Translations under genes and position numbers: made by a program
Part shown: piece after piece, positions 1 to 7,596 of the stretch
Layout of the letters: each line of letters begins with the position of its first letter
Numbering within the stretch: the first letter of the stretch is position 1
Source: Lachnospiraceae bacterium UBA7202
GTDB taxonomy: Bacteria > Bacillota > Clostridia > Lachnospirales > Lachnospiraceae
Length of the DNA: 38,341 bases
Assembly (NCBI GenBank): GCA_002490705.1
Contig: DKUO01000003.1
Span: 1 to 38,341, forward strand
Direction: 5' to 3'
Notes under the pieces: model-generated
Seen by the model: only the letters and a program-made list of their open reading frames with translations
The model's database searches: none
Told to the model about the DNA's origin: nothing

Positions 1-1072
1 TCTTAATAAAGCTCATATAGCTTTCATAGCCTATATTATATTTATTATTTGATAATGCATCTGGAAAAATGTCAGCTAATAACTTATCCCTATCATAAAT
101 TATTCCGTTGAACTCTATACTAAAATCATCTTGTAATTCCAATATAATATTCTTAAAATACAACATGTGTTCCCAAATTTCATCATAGTCTAACTCAAAC
201 TCTTCTGCACCATTTTCCTTTATATTTATTTCATTTTCAGTTCTTTTTCCCCTCCTACTATTAAAAAATTGCTCTATTTCAGTAATAAAATCAAAGTCCT
301 CATTAAGATAAGCTCCATCACCGTTTAAATATTCTTGGAGAATACTTAACTCAGTAATTAATTCTTTATACATAGTATCATCTAACAAAACACTAAACAA
401 ATTATAAACTCTAAGACTCAACTCATTATATACATATTTTGAATCTTTACGTCTGTCTACAGACAATAAAGCCGCTCCGCTACCACCAAAAATATCACAA
501 AAAATATCATACTTTCCAGACTGGTATACAAGATTCTTAATTGCAACTGCCAAATCTCCATTCTTTTGTCCCATATAATTAATATGTAATTCTTCAGGCT
601 GACAGTAATTTTTCATCTGGACATATTGAGTAGGTGTAGTATGCATCTTACTAAAAAAATTATGAGATACTGGAGTGTTTCCAAGATAACTATTCAATTT
701 ATCTAAAATATACTTTTGATTATCTACTGCCTTAGCACTTATTTTGTGTTCAATACAAGAAACAGCGATAAAGAATAGAACTTGCTTAATAAGAAAAGGC
801 ATAGTCGCAGGATTACGAACTATCCGTTTACCTTTAGTATTTTTAATATTACTTGCAGGCTTTAAAAACTTCTTCATAATAGGGACAATAGCTTGCAAAG
901 CCTGGTCATAATCATACTTTCCACTATTATTCTCAAAATTTATAATAATATCATACAGTATATCCTTATCTTGAGAAGATAATTTTTCATTTGCATTAAT
1001 ATTTCTTTTGTTTTTTGCAAACGGTATCAACATACTATCTAACAATTCTCGTGCCTCTGTTTGTGTTGTCAT
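1..1072 (-). CDS. D12-class DNA adenine N6-methyltransferase, C-terminus cut by window edge
   Basis: The frame stays open from an ATG at 1072 to base 1 (357 codons, no stop), so the 3' end lies outside. A GGAGGA ribosome site sits 8 bases upstream of the ATG. Residues about 165-176 (NYMGQKNGDLAV) look like motif X of alpha-class D12 enzymes. Residues 191-203 (FCDIFGGSGAALL) are the S-adenosylmethionine-binding motif I, and YNELSLRVYNLF (215-226) matches the NDxN segment that follows in Dam-like enzymes. The catalytic DPPY motif would lie beyond the window. Motif X starts unusually late: about 160 residues precede it, which I do not recognise. The gene is AT-rich like the integrase upstream and unlike the rest of the window, so it is probably cargo of the mobile element, as an orphan methylase or part of a restriction or defence module. 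Confidence 0.8.
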   Translation of the reverse strand, partial: MTTQTEARELLDSMLIPFAKNKRNINANEKLSSQDKDILYDIIINFENNSGKYDYDQALQAIVPIMKKFLKPASNIKNTKGKRIVRNPATMPFLIKQVLFFIAVSCIEHKISAKAVDNQKYILDKLNSYLGNTPVSHNFFSKMHTTPTQYVQMKNYCQPEELHINYMGQKNGDLAVAIKNLVYQSGKYDIFCDIFGGSGAALLSVDRRKDSKYVYNELSLRVYNLFSVLLDDTMYKELITELSILQEYLNGDGAYLNEDFDFITEIEQFFNSRRGKRTENEINIKENGAEEFELDYDEIWEHMLYFKNIILELQDDFSIEFNGIIYDRDKLLADIFPDALSNNKYNIGYESYMSFIK

Positions 1073-1096
1073 AAATAATATCCTCCTCTGCTTTTC

Positions 1097-1125
1097 ATAG
1101 TATCATATAAAAAATGCAGATTCAA
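1097..1125 (-). promoter_or_regulatory. sigma-A type promoter of the methyltransferase gene
   Basis: Read on the minus strand, TTGAAT (1120-1125) and TACTAT (1097-1102) are separated by 17 bases and lie just upstream of the methyltransferase ribosome site. This suggests transcription independent of the integrase. Confidence 0.55.
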
Positions 1126-1216
1126 TGAATATTCTAATCTAACGAACTAAAAGGCACAAAGAATCGATTAAATAAAAAGAGATTACTCATAGAAAATATT
1201 CAAATATACATTACTT

Positions 1217-2398
1217 TTACTCTATTATCTCATCCTCTGGCTTAAACTCTGGCGTTACACCATATGGATACCACTTATCAATCTTACTCATCTCAGCCTG
1301 TAACTCTGCAAGCAGAGGATGTGTATAGATACGATCAGTAAAATCTACAATCGAGTGTCCCATAATCAACTTTCTGACATTATCTTTCATATTATATGCT
1401 TTTGCTAATGTTGAAAACGTATGCCTTGTTTCATGCGGTCTATGATCCATGCCCAAACGTTTCATAACCTTATCAAAACGGCTACGATATTTATCATAAG
1501 TCATAGTAGTACCCCTCTGACCTTCTAAATCATTGAATAAGAACATACTATTTATCTCAACTGCCTCATTATAACGCTTAACAACTAACTCTTTAATCAA
1601 TGAGTGTATTGGCACATATCTATTCTTTCCCGCGTCAGTCTTAAGACCGCCAAAGAAAGTATTATGCTCCAAATCAATATCTTCAATTTTTAAGATGGCA
1701 AGTTCCTGCGGTCTCCATCCTGAATAAATACCAATAAGTATCATATCAACAAACTGAAGCTTATCTGTATTATCCCAGAGAACACTTAACTCCTCATTTG
1801 TAAAAATCTTAATTTCTTTCTTATCCTTCTGCTTTTGACGCACTGTCTCCTTATCAAGATTAAAGTTTCTTGCATAATTTGTTTTAACTAAGTCATATTT
1901 CAGTGCATAATCAAACATCAAATTAAACACTGACTTCATACGCCCCTTCGTACATGCTGATGCATATACCTTCTGTCCCTTAGTCTTACCTCTAGTTGAC
2001 AGCACATAAGCATCCTGTAGACAACCTTCTAAGTGTCTCACACGAATATCCTTAAACTTAATCTTATAAAGTGGCTGCATATATCTAAATGCAGACTCAA
2101 CTGTTCTTACAGAGGATGCACCAGATAAAGTAGGTAAATACCAATCTGACCATTCTTTATATAACTCTTCAAAAGTTATATCCTTATTGTTTATATTATA
2201 AGGCTCCTCCAGATATTCAGTTAAAGCTACCTCTGCCTCATGTCTTGATGGATAATATCCAAGTGTCTTAATAATCTGTTTTGACTTACCTGTTCTTTCA
2301 TCAATCTTCCACCCGACTGTTATCCTAACTCGCCACGGATTACGTCTTTTTGCTCCTTTAATCTTAAAAATTTGACCTGAACCATTTGCCCGTCTCAT
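1217..2398 (-). CDS. tyrosine recombinase / site-specific integrase of a mobile element
   Basis: This 393-residue protein would catalyse integration and excision by strand exchange through a 3'-phosphotyrosine. The N-terminal 60 residues are a basic arm-DNA-binding region, followed by a SAM-like core-binding domain (about 73-175) and the catalytic domain (about 195-365). Visible catalytic residues are R229 (GWRPQEL), a lysine in the beta-hairpin (K253 or K258), H322 and R325 (HETRH), H348 (MGHS) and nucleophile Y358 (RIYTH), so it appears intact. GGAGG lies 6 bases before the ATG. The gene is AT-rich, points away from the adjacent chromosomal gene, and is followed by the methyltransferase. 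Integrases of this form occur in integrative conjugative elements and prophages of Clostridia; the window does not show which this is. Confidence 0.93.
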   Translation of the reverse strand: MRRANGSGQIFKIKGAKRRNPWRVRITVGWKIDERTGKSKQIIKTLGYYPSRHEAEVALTEYLEEPYNINNKDITFEELYKEWSDWYLPTLSGASSVRTVESAFRYMQPLYKIKFKDIRVRHLEGCLQDAYVLSTRGKTKGQKVYASACTKGRMKSVFNLMFDYALKYDLVKTNYARNFNLDKETVRQKQKDKKEIKIFTNEELSVLWDNTDKLQFVDMILIGIYSGWRPQELAILKIEDIDLEHNTFFGGLKTDAGKNRYVPIHSLIKELVVKRYNEAVEINSMFLFNDLEGQRGTTMTYDKYRSRFDKVMKRLGMDHRPHETRHTFSTLAKAYNMKDNVRKLIMGHSIVDFTDRIYTHPLLAELQAEMSKIDKWYPYGVTPEFKPEDEIIE

Positions 2399-2537
2399 AA
2401 ACTACCTCCAAAAACTAAAAATTTACAACACCAAATATATCAGAAATTAAGTTGTGACTCACATAAGAACAAAACTTGACGTATTAAAAATATTCAAGCA
2501 ATGTCTGATTAATATAACTCACCACTGATAATAAAGT

Positions 2538-2580
2538 GTGTCTTGTGTGTCTTGTAGAATGTGTCTTGTAGGTGTCTTGT
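2538..2580. repeat. cluster of four 9-bp direct repeats (GTGTCTTGT) beside the integrase
   Basis: Exact copies of GTGTCTTGT start at 2538, 2547, 2561 and 2572, with a degenerate copy (GAGTCTTTT) at 2583. Two copies are head-to-tail and the next are offset by 14 and 11 bases. Arrays of this kind between an integrase gene and the element end are typical arm-type binding sites for the recombinase N-terminal domain. That role is inferred from position. Confidence 0.6.
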
Positions 2581-2668
2581 ACGAGTCTTTTACACACAAA
2601 AAGAGAGCCAATCAAACCGAATCACGACTTGACTGACTCCCCATTTTAAGCCATTTTTACGTCTTTTC
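2581..2668. other. probable mobile-element/chromosome junction (att region)
   Basis: Base composition changes from strongly AT-rich (integrase side) to the balanced composition of the rest of the window between about 2600 and 2670, right at the stop codon of the GGGtGRT gene. No rho-independent terminator is visible after that stop codon, consistent with an element having separated the gene from its native downstream sequence. The second att copy would lie outside the window, so the core sequence and exact boundary cannot be set. It may extend into the last codons of the gene. Confidence 0.4.
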
Positions 2669-3679
2669 TTAGAACTTGCCCGCCTTCGCCGCTTCCTCAA
2701 TCGAAACCGCAACAGCCACGGTAGCGCCTACCATCGGGTTGTTACCCATACCGATCAGACCCATCATTTCCACGTGAGCCGGAACGGAGGAAGAACCTGC
2801 GAACTGTGCATCGGAGTGCATACGGCCCAGCGTATCCGTGAAACCATAGGATGCAGGACCCGCAGCCATGTTATCGGGATGGAGTGTACGTCCTGTACCG
2901 CCGCCGGATGCAACGGAGAAATACTTCTTTCCTGCCTCTGTTCTCTCCTTCTTGTATGTACCTGCTACCGGATGCTGGAATCTTGTCGGATTGGTGGAAT
3001 TACCGGTAATGGATACGTCCACATTCTCCTTCCACATAATCGCCACGCCCTCGGGAACGGAGTTCGCGCCATAGCAGTTTACCTTGGAGCGAAGTCCCTC
3101 AGAGTAAGGAGTTCTGCTCACTTCCTTTACCTCGTTTGTATAAGGATCGTACTCGGTCTCCACAAAGGTAAAGCCGTTGATTCTGGAAATAATCTTAGCC
3201 GCGTCTTTTCCGAGACCGTTCAGGATCACGCGCAGAGGTTTCTGACGAACCTTGTTAGCCTTCTCTGCAATACCGATTGCACCTTCTGCCGCCGCGAAGG
3301 ACTCGTGGCCTGCCAAGAATGCGAAACAGTCGGTATCTTCCTCAAGAAGCATCTTTCCTAAGTTACCATGGCCAAGACCAACCTTACGGGTGTCTGCCAC
3401 AGAACCGGGAATACAGAATGCCTGAAGGCCCTCGCCGATCGCCGCAGCAGCGTCAGCCGCCTTCTTGCAGCCCTTCTTGATCGCGATTGCAGCGCCTACC
3501 GTGTATGCCCAGCATGCATTCTCAAAACAGATAGGCTGGATCTTCTTCACCTGCTCATATACATCCAAGCCGGCGTCTTTTGTGATTTTCTCGGCTTCTT
3601 CAATAGAAGAAATGCCATAGCTGCTCAATACGGAATTGATTTTATCAATTCTTCTTTCATATGATTCAAATAAAGCCAT
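2669..3679 (-). CDS. GGGtGRT family protein (uncharacterised)
   Basis: The 336-residue protein carries the motif that names its family, GGGTGRT, at residues 259-265, followed by LHPDNMAAGPASYGF and a glycine/methionine-rich C-terminus (MMGLIGMGNNPMVG). No signal peptide or membrane segment is evident, so it is probably cytosolic. Cysteines at 51, 56, 71, 89, 118 and 202 could bind metal. The family is known only as a conserved protein of anaerobic Firmicutes and related bacteria. Its gene usually lies beside a NifU/IscU-like scaffold gene, as here, where that gene is upstream on the same strand. An AGGAGG ribosome site precedes the ATG. I infer a role linked to Fe-S or metal handling; the reaction is unknown. 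The 3' end abuts the mobile element. Confidence 0.85.
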   Translation of the reverse strand: MALFESYERRIDKINSVLSSYGISSIEEAEKITKDAGLDVYEQVKKIQPICFENACWAYTVGAAIAIKKGCKKAADAAAAIGEGLQAFCIPGSVADTRKVGLGHGNLGKMLLEEDTDCFAFLAGHESFAAAEGAIGIAEKANKVRQKPLRVILNGLGKDAAKIISRINGFTFVETEYDPYTNEVKEVSRTPYSEGLRSKVNCYGANSVPEGVAIMWKENVDVSITGNSTNPTRFQHPVAGTYKKERTEAGKKYFSVASGGGTGRTLHPDNMAAGPASYGFTDTLGRMHSDAQFAGSSSVPAHVEMMGLIGMGNNPMVGATVAVAVSIEEAAKAGKF

Positions 3680-3723
3680 CTTATCTTCTCCTCCTGGTTA
3701 TTTTAAAGAATATCTCTGAGTTT

Positions 3724-3776
3724 CGAGCCTGTGAAGCAGCGCTCGCGAGGTTATTTGCTGAATATAAAGTAACCTC
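3724..3776. repeat. intercistronic double-hairpin repeat, copy A
   Basis: Two inverted repeats lie back to back. On the plus strand the first pairs CGAGCCTG with the arm ending GCTCG around a GAAGC core, and the second pairs GAGGTTATTTGC with a diverged arm ending AACCTC. It is a partly degraded copy of the unit at 3788-3837, one 64-base period away. It lies between the NifU-like gene and the GGGtGRT gene, so it would be in their shared transcript. Confidence 0.7.
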
Positions 3777-3787
3777 TGTCCCATTTC

Positions 3788-3837
3788 CGAGCCTGCGAAG
3801 CAGTGCTCGCGAGGTTATTTGCGAAGCAAATTACCTC
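3788..3837. repeat. intercistronic double-hairpin repeat, copy B
   Basis: The first hairpin is CGAGCCTGC...GCAGTGCTCG. The second is GAGGTTATTTGC with loop GAA and arm GCAAATTACCTC, with one mismatched position. On the transcribed (minus) strand the unit begins two bases after the stop codon of the NifU-like gene. The same architecture occurs after the nrdD stop codon at 19198-19250. Confidence 0.8.
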
Positions 3838-3839
3838 AG

Positions 3840-4532
3840 TTACTCGCATCTGGGATCAATGATCTTTACAGCGTCGTCTACACGGCCATACTGACCACAA
3901 GCCTTCTCATATGCTGTGTTGGGATCGTCACCCTTCTTGATAAAGTCGGTCATCTTGCCAAGACTTACAAACTTGTAGCCGATGATCTCGTCATTTTTAT
4001 CAAGCGCGATACCCGTCACATAACCTTCGGCCATTTCCAGATAACGGGGCCCCTTCTTGAGTGTACCGTACATAGTACCCACCTGACTTCTCAAGCCCTT
4101 GCCCAGATCCTCAAGACCTGCGCCTACCGGAAGTCCATCCTCGGAGAATGCAGACTGTGTACGTCCGTATACAATCTGTAAGAACAGCTCTCTCATAGCG
4201 GTGTTGATCGCATCACACACCAAATCCGTGTTGAGCGCTTCCATAACCGTAAGACCCGGAAGGATCTCGGAAGCCATAGCTGCGGAGTGTGTCATACCGG
4301 AACATCCGATGGTCTCCACGAGAGCCTCCTGGATAATGCCCTCCTTCACATTCAGGGTCAGCTTACATGCGCCCTGCTGAGGAGCACACCAGCCTACGCC
4401 GTGTGTCAGACCGGAAATATCCTTCACTTCCTTCGCCTGCACCCACTTTGCTTCCTCAGGGATAGGAGCACAGCCATGATGAACGCCCTGTGCCACTGTA
4501 CACATTTCTTCAACTTCTTTTGAATAGATCAT
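3840..4532 (-). CDS. NifU/IscU-like iron-sulfur cluster assembly scaffold protein
   Basis: This 230-residue protein resembles the U-type scaffold on which Fe-S clusters are built. The stretch GACKLTLNVKEGIIQEA (54-70) with TIGCSGMTHSAA (75-85) matches the first two ligand-cysteine segments of IscU/NifU (C56, C77). C106 (LVCDAI) may be the third, though its context differs from the usual IscU HC motif. Extra cysteines at 11, 21, 49, 212 and 229 and a C-terminal extension of about 100 residues set it apart from compact IscU. No cysteine desulfurase (iscS/nifS/sufS) is nearby; instead the GGGtGRT gene follows on the same strand. GGAGTTATCAC-ATG gives the ribosome site. The fold is well supported, but its partner and target are unknown. 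Confidence 0.85.
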   Translation of the reverse strand: MIYSKEVEEMCTVAQGVHHGCAPIPEEAKWVQAKEVKDISGLTHGVGWCAPQQGACKLTLNVKEGIIQEALVETIGCSGMTHSAAMASEILPGLTVMEALNTDLVCDAINTAMRELFLQIVYGRTQSAFSEDGLPVGAGLEDLGKGLRSQVGTMYGTLKKGPRYLEMAEGYVTGIALDKNDEIIGYKFVSLGKMTDFIKKGDDPNTAYEKACGQYGRVDDAVKIIDPRCE

Positions 4533-4565
4533 GTGATAACTCCTTTCGATTATGTATTAATTATT

Positions 4566-4594
4566 TGATAACAGGCCCAAAACGCCTGTCATAA
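4566..4594. promoter_or_regulatory. inverted repeat in the leader of the NifU-like gene
   Basis: The arms TGATAACAGGC (4566-4576) and GCCTGTCATAA (4584-4594) match at 9 of 11 positions around a 7-base loop, 34-62 bases upstream of the NifU-like start. There is no T-run on the minus strand after it, which argues against a simple terminator. An operator or leader hairpin is possible. Confidence 0.4.
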
Positions 4595-4621
4595 CCGCCA
4601 GTCCCATTGTCTCATATCAGC

Positions 4622-4655
4622 GAGAAAAAATCCAGATGTTTGTGAATTTTTTCTC
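4622..4655 (-). terminator. possible AT-rich terminator hairpin after the PAS-GGDEF gene
   Basis: GAGAAAAAAT and ATTTTTTCTC form a perfect 10-bp inverted repeat with a 14-base loop, beginning 6 bases after the TAG stop of the GGDEF gene. The stem is AT-rich and no separate T-tract follows, so termination would be weak. The arrangement is symmetric and could act on either strand. Confidence 0.4.
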
Positions 4656-4660
4656 AATTT

Positions 4661-6859
4661 CTATCCCATAAAGTACTCCGAGATATCAAAACTGTTCAGG
4701 AGAGCAAGCCCATTCTCCTCCCTGCACTCCAGCCAGCTTGCGCTGCACCTCGTCCAGCTTCTGAGCGAATAGTTAAAGATTTCTTCCGTGCAGCGGCAAT
4801 GGGAATCATTTTTATCAAGGTTCCGCAGTATGCAGTTCTCACAGGGAGTATCCCTGTTCTGCAACGCTTTATAGCAGACGTCGCCGATTTTTACATGGGG
4901 CGAATCCACTACCACTTTTTTATTGATGAAAGTGATCTCGTAATTATCGGGATTCACCACATAGACAAAGCTGTCCATATTGTCGAAAACCGCAATCTGC
5001 GCCACAAAATTCTGCATTCTGTCCATCAGGCCGATCTGTAGGATATTCGCCTCCATCAGCCGGAACAGGGAACGCACCTCCGCCATCTGCGTCTTGGAAA
5101 GCTCCATCTGCACATCTTCATGGTTCTCAAAGACAATAGCGCCCTGAAATTCGCCCTTGGATGTGAGCGGATAATAGAGCATACTCTTAATCCCCTCCGC
5201 CTGGAAATAATCATGCATTTCCTCCGCCGTCAGGTCATAGTCATGAATCATCGTCACACTCGGGAAGGATGCGTAAAGGATCTCGTTTACCACCCGCTTC
5301 AATTCGTAATGTTCATCCGCTTCCTTACCCGTTGCATACTGTTTCACGGTAAATTGAATATTGCGCGAAATCGGAAGGGAATCATTTCCGCAGATATACC
5401 CTCTGTGGAACTGATATTTTGCCGTCATCAACTCTATGGAAGAACGCAGTGCAGATTCAAGCACTTTGTCCTCAAAGAGAATCTGCATTACCTGATCCTC
5501 AATATTTCTGTCGTAGTCCAGCGTCTTTGTCATATCATAACCGACTTTCCTGTTGGCATGATATACCGTCGTGCTGGCTGCATGGTAGACACGGTAACCA
5601 TCCTTACCGTTCGCCTTAACTGTATAAACGGCCCTGTCCGCTTTCTCAAAAAGCTCCTCATAGGTCTTTCCATGATAAGGGTAAACGGCAACACCCACGC
5701 TACAGGTCACATGAATCGGCTGTCCCTCAAAGTCAAGCTCGTAATTTACTTTCTTTACAATATTGCCCGCCATCTCATCCGCATCTGAGATTGTGGTCAG
5801 ATTTCTCATATAAACTAAAAATTCGTCGCCGCCGATACGACCGATCACATCGCCGCCCTTGAACATTTCTTTCAATGACTCGGCAGTCTTTTCCAAAAGC
5901 TGGTCGCCGTTCGCGTGGCCAAGCAGATCATTGGCCTCCTTAAAGTTATCAAGGTCAACAATCATCAGCGCGCTCAGCGTATTGTCGTTGCTGTCCTCTA
6001 TGGCGCTGTGTATCAGCTGTTCGGTTGCCCCCTGATTATAAATACCCGTCAGCGCGTCCTTCTCCGCCCGCAGAAGGAGCTCCATTTCCTTAAGCTTCCT
6101 GTCGTTGATATTAATCATACGGCCCACAATACGGGTCACATAACCTTCCGCGCCCAAAAGGGAGGTCAGATTCGCCTGATACCATGTAAAATCATCATCA
6201 AAACGCTTAATCCGAAATTCTATGGTATCATGCTTCGGAGACTTTAACAAACTCTCCAGAACTGCCTTGTAATAAGCCACATCTTCTTTATAAATCGTGG
6301 AAGCATCAAACCGCGCCATATATCTGCTGTGTATCTCGTCCTTGGCCATACCGTATTCGTCGTTGGAGCGAATGATCATAACATCTGTCCTTGCATTATA
6401 GTCAATGATCTTCTCACCTTCCGCCTCCGACAAAATATGCAGGCGCTCCGCTTGTCTTTGCAGCTCCTCCTCCACATTCTTTCTCTCGGTCACGTCCTCG
6501 ATAATCGTGACGATGGTGTATTTCTTCCCTTCTCTGGCATAGAGATTTCCCCTGACATGAAGCCAGCGCAGTCCGCCGCTTCCCGTCACGGTCCGAAATT
6601 CCGTATTCACCACGCCGTCGTCTTTCAGTACATCCCTGATTGCCTGTTTATAAGTCGGAATGTCTTCCGGTATGATACTGCGCTCTATCTTCTCAAGATA
6701 CCGCATACCCTGTACACGGGAATAGCCCAACATGCGAAAAAATCCATCGTTAACGTAGAGAGGCGTCATTTCCCCCTCTGCATACTCGAAAAAACAGATC
6801 CCGGCTATTACATTGTCGATCATAGAGCTGAAGTTTTCAAAACTTAAATCAATCGCCAT
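4661..6859 (-). CDS. PAS-PAS-GGDEF diguanylate cyclase with C-terminal GAF-like and Cys-rich PAS-like regions
   Basis: Probable cyclic-di-GMP synthase. Numbering from the longer reading at 6877: PAS about 10-135, PAS about 150-260, GGDEF domain about 272-432 with an intact GGDEF signature at 349-353, a GAF-like region about 455-610, and a final PAS-like segment about 625-738. The last segment has cysteines at 668, 679, 682, 694, 696, 711 and 718, suggesting a metal or redox sensor. The inhibitory I-site, normally RxxD five residues before GGDEF, reads KGGD. There is no EAL domain and no membrane segment, so it should be a soluble sensor. I choose the ATG at 6859 because GAGGA lies 7 bases before it; the ATG at 6877 has only a weak site. 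It is the last gene of a long minus-strand run whose earlier member encodes an EAL phosphodiesterase. Confidence 0.9.
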   Translation of the reverse strand: MAIDLSFENFSSMIDNVIAGICFFEYAEGEMTPLYVNDGFFRMLGYSRVQGMRYLEKIERSIIPEDIPTYKQAIRDVLKDDGVVNTEFRTVTGSGGLRWLHVRGNLYAREGKKYTIVTIIEDVTERKNVEEELQRQAERLHILSEAEGEKIIDYNARTDVMIIRSNDEYGMAKDEIHSRYMARFDASTIYKEDVAYYKAVLESLLKSPKHDTIEFRIKRFDDDFTWYQANLTSLLGAEGYVTRIVGRMININDRKLKEMELLLRAEKDALTGIYNQGATEQLIHSAIEDSNDNTLSALMIVDLDNFKEANDLLGHANGDQLLEKTAESLKEMFKGGDVIGRIGGDEFLVYMRNLTTISDADEMAGNIVKKVNYELDFEGQPIHVTCSVGVAVYPYHGKTYEELFEKADRAVYTVKANGKDGYRVYHAASTTVYHANRKVGYDMTKTLDYDRNIEDQVMQILFEDKVLESALRSSIELMTAKYQFHRGYICGNDSLPISRNIQFTVKQYATGKEADEHYELKRVVNEILYASFPSVTMIHDYDLTAEEMHDYFQAEGIKSMLYYPLTSKGEFQGAIVFENHEDVQMELSKTQMAEVRSLFRLMEANILQIGLMDRMQNFVAQIAVFDNMDSFVYVVNPDNYEITFINKKVVVDSPHVKIGDVCYKALQNRDTPCENCILRNLDKNDSHCRCTEEIFNYSLRSWTRCSASWLECREENGLALLNSFDISEYFMG

Positions 6860-6915
6860 ACATCCATCCTCAAACATGATTTCTCTGCCCGTTTATCGCT
6901 GTTTCCGTTCAACCA

Positions 6916-7590
6916 CTATTGTTTACCGGCTATCTCACCCTGCCGCTTATAGATACTGTCCGCCGGAATCACTCCCCGCACCATGGAAGTGGGATAAATA
7001 TTCGTATTTTTACCGATCACCGTGCCGGGATTTAAAACGGAATTGCATCCAACCTCCACGTGATCTCCCAGCATAGCGCCGAATTTTTTCAGACCGGTCT
7101 CGCAGCTCTCTCCCCCTGCTTTCACCACCACCAAGGTCTTGTCGCTTTTCACATTGGAGGTGATGGAACCGGCTCCCATATGCGCCTTATAACCGAGTAT
7201 GCTGTCTCCCACGTAATTGTAATGGGGCACCTGCACCTTATTAAAAAGAACCACGTTCTTAAGTTCGGTGGAATTACCTACAACCGCTCCCTTACCCACG
7301 ATCGCGCTGCCTCTGATAAAAGCGCAGTGCCGGATTTCCGCTTCCTTGTCAATAATCGCCGGCCCGCCGATGTAAGCGCTGGGAAACACCTTCGCGCTTC
7401 TGGCAATCCATATATTGCCTTCTTTTCTCTCATATTTGTCTTCGGGAAGCTTTTCCCCCAGCGCAATAATAAAATCCTTAATTTTCGGAAGCGCCTCCCA
7501 TGGATAGGTAAGCCCCTCAAACAATTCTCCTGCGATTGTCTCCTCCAACGTGTAGAGGGCAGCAATCGCGGCATCCTGCAATCCGATCAT
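6916..7590 (-). CDS. left-handed beta-helix (hexapeptide) protein, GlmU C-terminal-like acyltransferase
   Basis: The 224-residue protein is built of hexapeptide turns from about residue 60 (IWIARSAKVF...IGGPAIIDKEAEI...) to 215, the fold of trimeric acyltransferases. PHYNYVGDSILGYKAHMGAGSITSN closely resembles the acetyltransferase half of GlmU, including the histidine of the PHxxYxGD segment. The N-terminal 55 residues are helical and carry no nucleotidyltransferase motif, so a UDP-GlcNAc pyrophosphorylase label, sometimes given to such proteins, is not supported. It probably transfers an acyl group to a nucleotide sugar or amino sugar; the substrate is unknown. GGAGAAGGGG gives the ribosome site, and the gene starts 6 bases after the topB stop, so the two are co-transcribed. 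Confidence 0.75.
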   Translation of the reverse strand: MIGLQDAAIAALYTLEETIAGELFEGLTYPWEALPKIKDFIIALGEKLPEDKYERKEGNIWIARSAKVFPSAYIGGPAIIDKEAEIRHCAFIRGSAIVGKGAVVGNSTELKNVVLFNKVQVPHYNYVGDSILGYKAHMGAGSITSNVKSDKTLVVVKAGGESCETGLKKFGAMLGDHVEVGCNSVLNPGTVIGKNTNIYPTSMVRGVIPADSIYKRQGEIAGKQ

Positions 7591-7596
7591 CTGCTT

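Noticed and set aside
2538..2591. CRISPR-like array
   Set aside because: The repeats are 9 bases with spacings of 0-5 bases, and there are no cas genes; it fits recombinase sites better.
5120..5788. Plus-strand frame of 222 codons inside the GGDEF gene
   Set aside because: It is antisense to the GGDEF domain and has no start signal or domain.
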